Assembly: GCA_013815325.1 (NCBI GenBank) | Contig: JACDGM010000033.1 | Location: forward strand, 1 to 41,193 | DNA from: Chthoniobacterales bacterium | GTDB lineage: Bacteria; Verrucomicrobiota; Verrucomicrobiia; Chthoniobacterales; UBA10450 | Reading direction: 5' to 3' | Length of the DNA stretch: 41,193 nt | Shown: positions 34,312 through 41,193 of the stretch, one piece after another | Layout: each line of letters begins with the position of its first letter | Position numbering within the stretch: position 1 is the stretch's first letter | Translations under genes and position numbers: made by a program | Notes under the pieces: generated by a model | The model's input: only the letters and a program-made list of their open reading frames with translations | Told to the model about the DNA's origin: nothing | Database searches by the model: none

Positions 34312-35757
34312 TCAGGCCGCAGCCGCGCGCGCGATCAACCCGCCATACAACTCTTCATAGCGCTCCGCCGCCTGCGCCCAGGAGAAATCAAGCGCCAGCG
34401 CGCGCTTCATCAGGCGTTCCCATTCCGACCGATCGGCGAACACTTCGCGCGCCCGCTTGATCGCGTCCCAGAACGGCTCGCTCCCGTATTTGTAAAAAAG
34501 GAAGCCGTGGCCCGAGTCCGCGGCAGGATCGTAATCGGTAATGATCTGCTCAATCCCGCGACTCGCACGCGTCACGGGCAGGACGCCATAACGCAAGCTG
34601 TGCATGGCGCTGAAGCCGCCCGGTTCCACCCGCGAAGGAATCAGCGCGATGTCACTTCCGCCCTCGATCAGGTGCGCGAGGGCTTCGTCGTAATCGTGCC
34701 GGTAAGCCAGGCGGGTGGGAAATTTCCGGACCGCGACGCCGAGCGCGGTCTCGTAAGCGGGCTCACCTTTGCCTAGAATAACGAGACGCATGTCGTCGGC
34801 GAGGAGGCGATCGAGAACCGGGAGCAGAATGTCGAAACCTTTCTCGCCCACCAGGCGCGTGACCATGCCGAAGACGGGGCCGCGCGGGGCGGGCGCGAGG
34901 CCGAGATCGGCGAGGAGCGCGGCGCGCGAGGCGGCTTTCAATTCGAGTGAGCCGGCGCCGTAGCGGCCGGCAAGAAATGGATCTGTCAGCGGATTCCAGC
35001 GCTGCGTATCCGCGCCCGGCAGAATGCCGGCGAGGCGACTGGCCTGCTCGCGCAGGACATACTCGAGGCCTTCGCCTAACGACGGAGTCTGGATCGCATG
35101 GGCGTATGGTTCACCCGAGACCACGATGCGGTCGGCAAAGACAATACCGGCTTTGAGAAGGTTGAGCCGGCCGAAGAATTCAACGCCCGCTGGCTCGAAA
35201 TAGCGCGACGGCAGATTCGTTAGGCCAAAATCCGTGGCCGGGAAACTCCCCTGTTCCGCGAGATGATGAATTGAGAGAACGGAAGCGAAAGGCAACCGCT
35301 GCTCGCGCACCAGCGCCGGCAGAAGCGCGGCGCTCCAATCGTGCGCATGCAGCACTTCGGGCGTGGGGGTCATGCGCCGCGCCAGCTCGACGGCAGCTTT
35401 GCTGAAGAAGATGAAGCGGGCGGCATTGTCCCGGTAGGGCTCGCCCTTTTCTCCATAGACCGCCGACCGATCAAAAAATTTGTCGCACCGAATGAAAAAT
35501 ATCTGCAGACCTTCGGGAGTCTTCGCTTCAAGCACTTGGGCGATCTGCTTTTGCGCACCGAGAGAAATCTCGATGTTCACCGGAAGCGTGCGCGTGGCGA
35601 TCTCGGCATGATTGCGCACTTCGCGATAGTAGGGCATCGCGAGGGCCACTTCGTGACCGCGCTTTTTTAGAGCGCGAGGCAGGGCCGCGAGGACGTCGGC
35701 GAGCGCGCCGGAACGGGCGAGCGGCCAGCCTTCGCTGCTGATCATGAGGATCTTCAT
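34312..35757 (-). CDS. glgA: Glycogen/starch synthase, GT5
   Basis: 481 residues, full length. It adds glucose from ADP- or UDP-glucose to a growing alpha-1,4-glucan. Evidence: MKILMISSEGWPLARSGALADVLAALP, HAHDWSAALLPALV, GPVFGMVTRLVGEKGFDIL, LVILGKGEPAYE and the C-terminal SRVEPGGFSAMHSLRYGVLPV. Departures from the canonical family: the donor loop is R15-SGAL in place of K15-TGGL, and GILPGADTQRWNP replaces GILNGIDTxxWNP. Both changes sit at nucleotide-sugar contact sites, so donor choice or activity may differ. It is convergent with the pseudopilin remnant (stop-stop 3 bp apart). CCTAACGA-type words lie at 35075 and 35217 only. Confidence 0.92.
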   Translation of the reverse strand: MKILMISSEGWPLARSGALADVLAALPRALKKRGHEVALAMPYYREVRNHAEIATRTLPVNIEISLGAQKQIAQVLEAKTPEGLQIFFIRCDKFFDRSAVYGEKGEPYRDNAARFIFFSKAAVELARRMTPTPEVLHAHDWSAALLPALVREQRLPFASVLSIHHLAEQGSFPATDFGLTNLPSRYFEPAGVEFFGRLNLLKAGIVFADRIVVSGEPYAHAIQTPSLGEGLEYVLREQASRLAGILPGADTQRWNPLTDPFLAGRYGAGSLELKAASRAALLADLGLAPAPRGPVFGMVTRLVGEKGFDILLPVLDRLLADDMRLVILGKGEPAYETALGVAVRKFPTRLAYRHDYDEALAHLIEGGSDIALIPSRVEPGGFSAMHSLRYGVLPVTRASRGIEQIITDYDPAADSGHGFLFYKYGSEPFWDAIKRAREVFADRSEWERLMKRALALDFSWAQAAERYEELYGGLIARAAAA

Positions 35758-35775
35758 AGCTCGCTGACGCTAATG

Positions 35776-35883
35776 AATTTTCGCCACAGATGAACACAGA
35801 TTGTCACAGATAAAAGCGACGGAGGCCGCAGAATCTCTTCTCCCAATCTGTGTTTCATCCGTGTTGATCTGTGGCGAGAAAAT
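35776..35883. repeat. Inverted repeat with CGCCACAGAT... arms, family D
   Basis: Left arm AATTTTCGCCACAGATGAAC followed by ACAGATTG; right arm CAATCTGTGTTTCATCCGTG, then TTGATCTGTGGCGAGAAAATT. The arms are nearly perfect complements, separated by about 40 bp. The right arm runs into the 3' end of the CCA-enzyme gene and supplies its last seven codons and its stop. The left arm lies close to the glgA start. Widely seen as a dispersed repeat in soil bacteria by my recollection; only one copy is in this window. Confidence 0.85.
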
Positions 35884-37174
35884 TCTTCACCCAGGCGAGC
35901 GCCTCCTCGCGATCGCGCAGGTTTCCTTCGAGTTGCCGCGTCTCGACCGCTTCGAGAATCTCGCCGAAACGGGGGCCGGGTTTCATCCCGAGCGCGATCA
36001 GGTCGCCGCCCCTCACGAGCGGGGGCGGGATGATCGGCTCGTGCGCAAACTCTTGCGCTTTCTCCTTGAGGAACTCGTAATTATCGAGCATCCCGTGACT
36101 GCTCGTGCAATCGACGCGATGCAGTTCCAGCTCGTCGGTGAAAGTCGGCCGCGCCATGAAGCGCTTCAGCTTCGCGAGGCGCATGTTCGGCACATCTTTG
36201 AAAACCATGTGCTGACGCACCGCCTCCACCGTGGCGTCAATCTCGGCGCGAGTGAAACGGAGCCGCTGCATGATCGCTTCGGCCATCTCCGCGCCGAGGC
36301 GGTCATGGCCGTTGAAACGAATGCGGCCGGTCTCATCGACGGTTGCAGTCGGCGGTTTGCCGATGTCGTGAAAGAGGACGCTAAAAACGAGCGGCAGCGA
36401 GACGTCGTTAGGCAGAAGTTCGAGCATCAAGCGGGTGTGCTCGAAGACGTCCCCTTCCGGATGGTACTGCGGCGGCTGTTCGCAGCCTTTCATTGCCGCG
36501 AGCTCGGGCAGGATTTGCTCCAGGAGCCCGCTGCGATCGAGCAAGTCCCAGCCGCGTACGCGCTGGGGAGAAAGGAAGATGCGGATAAGCTCTTCGCGGA
36601 TTCGTTCGGCGCTGATCTCGCTGATGCTGCCCGCCGTCCTAATGATCGCGTTCCAAGTCGTCGGCTCGATTTCGAACTCCAGGACGGTGGCGAAACGGAC
36701 CGCGCGCAGGAGCCGCAAACGATCTTCCTCGAAACGCTCCGCCGGTTCGCCAATTGCCCTAACGACCCGCGTCGCCAGATCGGCGCGTCCGCCCACGAAG
36801 TCGATCACGGCGCCGTTAGGCGGATCGAAAAACATCCCGTTGATCGTGAAGTCGCGCCGCCGCGCGTCTTCTTCCGGCGAGGAGAAGTGGACCTCGGCAG
36901 GCCTTCTGCCATCGAGATAGGCGCCATCGGAGCGGAAAGTCGCAACCTCGAATTGGAGCCCCTCTTCCAGCACCACGACAACGCCGAAATGGGCTCCGAC
37001 GGCGTAGGTGCGCGCGAAAATTTTCTGCACCTCTTCGGGGCGGGCGTCGGTCGCGATGTCGATGTCTTTCGGCGCCTCGCCACGGAGGAGATCGCGGACG
37101 CAGCCGCCGGCGAAATAAGCGGTGAAGCCAGCCTTCGTCAGCCGCGCGACGATGTGGCCCGCGACTTTTTGCAT
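35855..37174 (-). CDS. CCA tRNA nucleotidyltransferase / poly(A) polymerase family
   Basis: 439 residues from ATG 37172-37174; an in-frame GTG at 37192 would add six residues. Head domain: AYFAGGCVRDLLRGEAPKDI with GG at 23-24 and catalytic D37/D39 in KDIDIATD, then RRDFTINGMFFD. A C-terminal HD-like domain is shown by HTRLMLELLPND, VLFHDIGKPPT and FNGHDRLGAEMA. It adds or repairs the CCA end of tRNA, or is a poly(A) polymerase; the family wording does not settle which, though the presence of the HD domain favours CCA repair with phosphohydrolase activity. The last seven residues (LATDQHG, encoded by the family D repeat) are probably not part of the original protein. It may be transcribed ahead of glgA. 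Confidence 0.88.
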   Translation of the reverse strand: MQKVAGHIVARLTKAGFTAYFAGGCVRDLLRGEAPKDIDIATDARPEEVQKIFARTYAVGAHFGVVVVLEEGLQFEVATFRSDGAYLDGRRPAEVHFSSPEEDARRRDFTINGMFFDPPNGAVIDFVGGRADLATRVVRAIGEPAERFEEDRLRLLRAVRFATVLEFEIEPTTWNAIIRTAGSISEISAERIREELIRIFLSPQRVRGWDLLDRSGLLEQILPELAAMKGCEQPPQYHPEGDVFEHTRLMLELLPNDVSLPLVFSVLFHDIGKPPTATVDETGRIRFNGHDRLGAEMAEAIMQRLRFTRAEIDATVEAVRQHMVFKDVPNMRLAKLKRFMARPTFTDELELHRVDCTSSHGMLDNYEFLKEKAQEFAHEPIIPPPLVRGGDLIALGMKPGPRFGEILEAVETRQLEGNLRDREEALAWVKNFLATDQHG

Positions 37175-37245
37175 AGGGGGGAAATTAAGCACAGAGCTTC
37201 CACTCGCGCTTCTTCTCGTAATCGTGCTCGTGGTAGAGCAGGAGG

Positions 37246-39738
37246 TTACTGCGCGCGCAAGGCGACCATCGGATTAACGCGCGTCGCGCGCAGCGCCGGC
37301 ACGAGGCAGGAAACGGCGGCGACCGAAGCGAGCAGCGCGGCGACCGAGCTGTAGATGAGAGGATCGTGCGCGTTGACGCCGAAGAGGAAATTCTGCAGCG
37401 CCTCGGTGCCGATCGCGCCGAGCAAAAGTGCCGCGCTGCCCGCGCCGAGCACCAGCCCGATCACCACCTGCCAGGCGCCTTGCGCCATGACCATTCGCAG
37501 GATGCGGCGTGCATCGGCGCCGAGCGCCATCCGAATGCCGATCTCCTGCGTGCGCTGGCTCACGGAAAAGCTCATCACACCGTAAAGCCCGACCGCCGAG
37601 AGCACGACCGCGACCGCGCCAAAGATAGTGAAAAGATTAGCGATGAGCCGATTGCCGCCAAGAATTTCATCGTGCAAATGCGCGGCCGTGCCGCCGAAGT
37701 AAACCGGCAGATCGCGATCGAGTTGCGCGACCGCCTGGGTGAGCGCAGGCGCGAGCGTTTCCGCGTTCTGGCCTGGATGCGGCCTAACGATGAGCGTGGC
37801 AAACTGCGGCGACTGATCGCTGCCGAGCAGCGGCGTATAAAAGCCACTGTTGTCGGTTTGCTGATTGAACGGCCCCCGCATTTGCGTCTCCGGCACCACG
37901 CCAACGATCGTGCGCCATTGTTCAGGCTGCGCCGGATTGAAGCGGCGGACGCGCCGGCCCAGAGCGCTCTCGTTACCATAGTATTTCTTCGCAAATCCGC
38001 TGTTCACGATTGCGACCGGTTGTTTGCTATCCCGGTCGTCGATCGTGAAATCGCGCCCTTCGAGAATCTTCAGCCCGAGTGCGGTGAAGTAACCATCGGA
38101 GACCGACTCGGAATTGCCGAAGGGCCGGTCCCGATCGGTCACGTAGCTTTTTCCATCGACTTCGTATTGACCGAAGTTGCCGAAGGTCATGCGGAACCGA
38201 TCGGTCATGGCCGCACCGTCGAAGGCTGGATTGTTGCGCAGCCCGCGCAAGCCACGCAGGAAAAATTGCCGGCGCGCTTCCGGGGTCGGGTAATCGCCTT
38301 CGAACAAACCCATCCGCGCGGTGTAAATCCCCTTGTCATCGTAGCCGTAGTCGAGCGTGTTTTGGTTGCGGATCGATTTGATCTGGAGCGTCGCGGCAAT
38401 AAGCAACGCGGCGGTCAACGCGATTTGGCCGACCACAAGCACGCGGGTAATGATCTGCACAAGCCGGCTGCTGTTGCCGCGGCCGCCTTCTTTCATCATC
38501 TCGGCCGGATTCGCGCGCGCGCTCAGCCAGGCGGGGACGAAGCCGGAGAGGAGCGTCGCGAACAAGGTGATCCCGATGGTGAAGAGCAGAACCGGCGCGT
38601 CGATTTTAAAGACCACCCAATAGGGCAGCGGGAAAGCAAAGGTGGAGGTGGCGCGAATTATTTGCGCGACGGCCGCATAAGCAAGCCCGATCCCCGCGGC
38701 CGCACCGAGCACGGCGACAAGCAGACTCTCGGTGAGCATTTGCCTAACGAGGCGCCAGCGGCCAGCCCCGAGGGCGCCGCGAATTGCGAGCTCTTTGGCG
38801 CGGAGCGCGGCCCGCCCGAATTGCATGTTCATGACATTGACGCAGGCGATCACGAGCACGAGCAGCACCGCCGCGAGCATGGCGTAAACCGTCTGGCGCA
38901 GTTGCGGGCCGGTGAAACTGTTGAGGAGCGGCTGCACGCTGGCGGAAGTGAGTTGTCCGTTGGTTTTCGGATTGTCGTGCGCCATCCGTTTCGCGAGGCC
39001 GACGTATTCGGCGTTCACCTGATCGAGGCTGACGCCCTGCCTGAGCCGGCCCATGATTTGCGGTCCAAGCCCTTGGGGATCGCCGCGCTCTTTGGGCGGG
39101 TATTCGTTGTAGAGCGGAACCCAGAGCTGCTCTGCTTGCGGGAATTTAAAGCCCTCCGGCATCACTCCAATGACGGTGGCGGCGCGGCCATTGATGCGGA
39201 TGGCTTGCCCGACGATTTTCGGATCGCCGTCGAAATCACGTTTCCAAATTTCGTAGCCGAGAAGCGCCACCTTTTCTGAGCCCGGTTTGTTATCAGCTGC
39301 GGCGAAATCGCGACCAAGAATCGGCGCGGCTGCGATGATCTTGAAAAAATCTTCCGTCACGTAGGCGCCGGTGTAACGCTGCGGTTTCCCTTTATAAGTC
39401 ACGTTGATGGTCGAGCCGTTGAGGTACGCCGACATCAGCGAGAAGGACTTCTGTGCCGCACGAAAATCCTCGTAGTCCTGGCTCGAGGGGATGTTGCCCG
39501 CACCGTTGTTGTTCTGCTGGTCGTTGGCCTGCGGATCGATCAAACCGACAGCCGCCAACTGCTCGGGATGAGGGAAGGAAAAGCCGCGCAGGACGAGCGC
39601 GTTGACGATCGTGAACTGCGTCGTCACGCCGCAAATCCCGAGCGCGAGCACGGTGACGGCGAGCAGGCAAAACACTTTTTCTTTGCTCAGGATCCGCAGA
39701 CCGATCCGGACGTCCTGGAAAAATGATTCGAAAAACAT
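37246..39738 (-). CDS. MacB/FtsX-type duplicated permease (ADOP family)
   Basis: 830 residues. It opens with FFQDVRIGLRILSKEKVFCL and a membrane segment, a MacB-type periplasmic domain (ALVLRGFSFPHPEQLAAV, GRDFAAADNKPGSEKVALLGYEIWKRDF, GQAIRINGRAATVIGVMPEGFKFP), then three membrane helices in the first FtsX half, LRAKELAIRGALGAGRWRL, a second periplasmic domain and a second FtsX half ending RTQEIGIRMALGADARRIL, FGVNAHDPL and LRATRVNPMVALRAQ. This duplicated layout without its own ATPase is that of the acidobacterial duplicated orphan permeases. They are thought to couple to a separate LolD/MacB-like ATPase; none is adjacent. TCGTTAGG lies 3 bp ahead of the start (39741). Confidence 0.9.
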   Translation of the reverse strand: MFFESFFQDVRIGLRILSKEKVFCLLAVTVLALGICGVTTQFTIVNALVLRGFSFPHPEQLAAVGLIDPQANDQQNNNGAGNIPSSQDYEDFRAAQKSFSLMSAYLNGSTINVTYKGKPQRYTGAYVTEDFFKIIAAAPILGRDFAAADNKPGSEKVALLGYEIWKRDFDGDPKIVGQAIRINGRAATVIGVMPEGFKFPQAEQLWVPLYNEYPPKERGDPQGLGPQIMGRLRQGVSLDQVNAEYVGLAKRMAHDNPKTNGQLTSASVQPLLNSFTGPQLRQTVYAMLAAVLLVLVIACVNVMNMQFGRAALRAKELAIRGALGAGRWRLVRQMLTESLLVAVLGAAAGIGLAYAAVAQIIRATSTFAFPLPYWVVFKIDAPVLLFTIGITLFATLLSGFVPAWLSARANPAEMMKEGGRGNSSRLVQIITRVLVVGQIALTAALLIAATLQIKSIRNQNTLDYGYDDKGIYTARMGLFEGDYPTPEARRQFFLRGLRGLRNNPAFDGAAMTDRFRMTFGNFGQYEVDGKSYVTDRDRPFGNSESVSDGYFTALGLKILEGRDFTIDDRDSKQPVAIVNSGFAKKYYGNESALGRRVRRFNPAQPEQWRTIVGVVPETQMRGPFNQQTDNSGFYTPLLGSDQSPQFATLIVRPHPGQNAETLAPALTQAVAQLDRDLPVYFGGTAAHLHDEILGGNRLIANLFTIFGAVAVVLSAVGLYGVMSFSVSQRTQEIGIRMALGADARRILRMVMAQGAWQVVIGLVLGAGSAALLLGAIGTEALQNFLFGVNAHDPLIYSSVAALLASVAAVSCLVPALRATRVNPMVALRAQ

Positions 39739-40150
39739 AGTCGTTAGGCTGTGGTTGAATTCAGATGAATAAAGAGAGGGGCCGCAGGAAGAGAAGTGCG
39801 GCGTCGCGTCGAAGGTGGGATGCAGGCATCAGGTCACTTGGATTCATAAAACAAACGCCGCCGCCCGAAATTTTTGTCTAACCGGGACGAGCGGCTATTT
39901 GTCGAGCCGGCTCAGTTCCAAAGGCGGCGCTGCCGAGCCTGGCTGATTCTTTCCCGCTTCAGGCGCTCGTGCGGCGGCCATGTTCGCGGGCTGGTCGCCC
40001 CCGCATCGCATTCACTGCGGCTGAAAGCTTCGATCGCCGCACTTCGGCGGCGCTGCCCTCACCTGGGAAACCAGCGGAGATCGATGGGCCAAGGTTACGC
40101 ACGATTTTAGACTTTGCGGCACGGGCATTGCTATAATTTCCATAATCACT
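39739..40150. other. Intergenic region between divergent permease and FN3 protein
   Basis: About 410 bp without a gene. It has several GC-rich stretches with small stems, for instance CGCCGCACTTCGGCGGCG (40035-40052) and others between 39900 and 40000, but I could not match any known riboswitch. It includes one TCGTTAGG word beside the permease and none further right. The last 40 bp become AT-rich and contain the promoter described separately. Confidence 0.5.
40108..40137 (+). promoter_or_regulatory. Sigma-70-like promoter for the FN3 protein gene
   Basis: -35 TAGACT (40108-40113; 4 of 6 to TTGACA) and a perfect -10 TATAAT (40132-40137) with 18 bp between. Transcription would start near 40144, about 7 nt before the ATG at 40151, so the mRNA would be nearly leaderless; no ribosome-binding sequence is visible. 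Confidence 0.62.
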
Positions 40151-41193
40151 ATGACTAATCCACGATTTTTGGAGCGTTTTAAAACTGTCGCCGCCGGAGC
40201 CTTCGCCTTCTGCTTCCTCTGTGGAATCTCTTCAGCGGCGAGTGTGACCGCCACTTGGGATGCCAATCCAGAGTCAGACATCGCCGGTTATCATCTTTAT
40301 TATGGGACAGCGAGTGGCACCTATACCTTCACGTTGACTGTACCGGTCGGGACAACCACTACCAGCATCACCGGCCTGAACGTGGGAACGCAGTATTTTT
40401 TTGCAGTAACCGCTTACGATAATACCGGCTTGGAGAGCCTGCCGTCCGCAGAGCAGAGCTACACAGTCCCGAACGGGAGTCCCACCCCTACACCTTCACC
40501 ATCGGCGACACCGACTCCCACCGCGACGCCGACTCCCACACCACCCGGGCCGCAATTGTCGGGACTAACAGTCGTTACTGCTCCTGGTGGCGCGGTCGTC
40601 GGTCCGTTTATTAACGGCTACAACTACGACCTCACAAATAGTTTGAGTGTTCGGGCTGACCCGCTTTCCGGAGTAGCCAGCGTGGAGTTTATTTTGGATG
40701 GCAACTTGCTAAGAACGGAAAGCGTAGCGCCATACGCTGTAGCTGGGGACAGTAACGGAATTTACACAGCGTGGGTACCGATCGTGGGCAATCACATCCT
40801 GGTCGCCACCCCTTACAGTGCAGCCGACGGAACGGGCACCGTCGGAGCGTCAATGACTGTCAGCTTCGCTGTGGTAAAAACCAGTGCCACACCGACTCCG
40901 ACTCCCACCCCAAGCCCAACAGCGACTCCTACGGCCACACCGACGCCAACTCCCACCGCGACCCCGACTCCCACCCCAAGTCCCACAGCGACCCCGACGC
41001 CCACGCCAACCGCCACGCCAACTCCAACTCCCACCGCGACCCCGACGCCTACCCCGACCGCCACGCCAACTCCCACGGCCACGCCAACTCCAACTCCCGC
41101 CGCGACCCCGACGCCTACCCCAAGTCCCACAGCGACTCCCACGGCCACCCCCACCGCGACCCCGACGCCCACGCCAACCGCCACGCCAACTCC
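40151..41193 (+). CDS. Secreted fibronectin-III / Ig-like protein with Pro-Thr-rich repeats (cut by window edge)
   Basis: Open from ATG 40151 to the edge (347 complete codons). A signal peptide ([21 protein letters not shown]) is followed by an FN3 domain (about 30-106: [20 protein letters not shown] ... [18 protein letters not shown]), a short Pro-Thr/Ser linker (110-132), an Ig-like domain (about 133-238: [35 protein letters not shown]) and then a Pro-Thr-Ala repeat tail to the edge. The FN3 wording with '[10 protein letters not shown]' is common in exported, cell-surface or extracellular hydrolase-associated proteins. No catalytic domain is seen before the edge, so it may follow. Codon use is more relaxed (many A/T third positions) and no CCTAACGA word occurs, both unlike the neighbouring genes. 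Confidence 0.85.
   Translation, partial: MTNPRFLERFKTVAAGAFAFCFLCGISSAASVTATWDANPESDIAGYHLYYGTASGTYTFTLTVPVGTTTTSITGLNVGTQYFFAVTAYDNTGLESLPSAEQSYTVPNGSPTPTPSPSATPTPTATPTPTPPGPQLSGLTVVTAPGGAVVGPFINGYNYDLTNSLSVRADPLSGVASVEFILDGNLLRTESVAPYAVAGDSNGIYTAWVPIVGNHILVATPYSAADGTGTVGASMTVSFAVVKTSATPTPTPTPSPTATPTATPTPTPTATPTPTPSPTATPTPTPTATPTPTPTATPTPTPTATPTPTATPTPTPAATPTPTPSPTATPTATPTATPTPTPTATPT
40891..41193 (+). repeat. Tandem Pro-Thr-coding repeat
   Basis: About 300 bp of irregular repeats with unit cores CCGACTCCCAC, CCGACGCCCACGCC and GCCACGCCAACTCC, coding for [16 protein letters not shown] protein sequence. Unit lengths are multiples of 6, so copy number changes keep frame. The array continues past the window edge. 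It reads as (Val-Gly)-rich on the other strand, which is a shadow. Confidence 0.85.

Noticed and set aside
37366..39279. Long + strand frame opposite the ADOP permease
   Set aside because: Arg/Ala/His-rich antisense shadow; the permease on the other strand has family motifs.
39739..40107. Possible riboswitch (for example c-di-GMP type) upstream of the FN3 gene
   Set aside because: None of the conserved core sequence of that class is visible; only generic GC-rich stems.
40813..41184. Minus strand Val-Gly-rich open frame
   Set aside because: Mirror image of the Pro-Thr repeat coding strand.
40891..41193. Possible CRISPR array in the tandem repeats
   Set aside because: Repeats are irregular, adjacent and in frame with a Pro-Thr protein; there are no unique spacers of constant length.

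Overview
This GC-rich window (about 60% G+C by eye) comes from a bacterial chromosome. The mix of genes suggests a soil Verrucomicrobiota, possibly Chthoniobacterales-like, with Acidobacteriota as the main alternative. The clues are an acidobacterial-type duplicated orphan permease, a GldA/F/G plus DUF4340 operon, a single-subunit SDH anchor, a menaquinone/ubiquinone methyltransferase, a decayed H-x9-DG-like pseudopilin and many intergenic inverted repeats. The taxonomy is an inference; there is no rRNA in the window and I saw no tRNA.

Layout. 1-2101: envelope genes (GT39-type glycosyltransferase, PAP2 phosphatase, LolA-like secreted protein). 2227-5795: leftward glycolytic operon gap / retropepsin-like protease / pgk / tpiA. 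5929-8114: SGNH esterase, a frameshifted heavy-metal-associated domain gene, agmatine deiminase. 8239-12845: Ski2-like helicase, 3D-domain lipoprotein, glycine C-acetyltransferase (kbl). 13000-17186: tight leftward five-gene run of GCS2-type ligase, GNAT, M29 aminopeptidase, a small protein and an ATP-grasp-like protein. 17267-22727: serine hydrolase, 2-oxoglutarate dehydrogenase E1, nucleotidyltransferase, HtrA protease. 22792-28042: Gld-like ABC export operon. 28124-33639: ubiE, a TPR-like gene, and the succinate dehydrogenase operon with an MNT nucleotidyltransferase and a truncated HEPN gene lodged between anchor and flavoprotein. 33799-34309: pseudopilin pseudogene. 34312-39738: glycogen synthase, CCA-adding enzyme, MacB/ADOP permease. 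40151-end: secreted FN3/Ig-like protein with a (Pro-Thr)n tail, cut by the window edge.

The strongest signal is not a gene. The 8-mer CCTAACGA (reverse complement TCGTTAGG), usually as the 9-mer GCCTAACGA, occurs about 60 times exactly by my manual scan, about once per 690 bp, in both orientations and mostly inside coding sequence. Roughly one would be expected by chance at this base composition. It brings in Leu codons TTA and CTA and Arg codon AGG, and it supplies the stop codons of at least three genes. It resembles a DNA-uptake-type or other genome-wide recognition word. A second layer of structure is at least four families of inverted-repeat elements, several of which lie inside operons or extend into gene ends.
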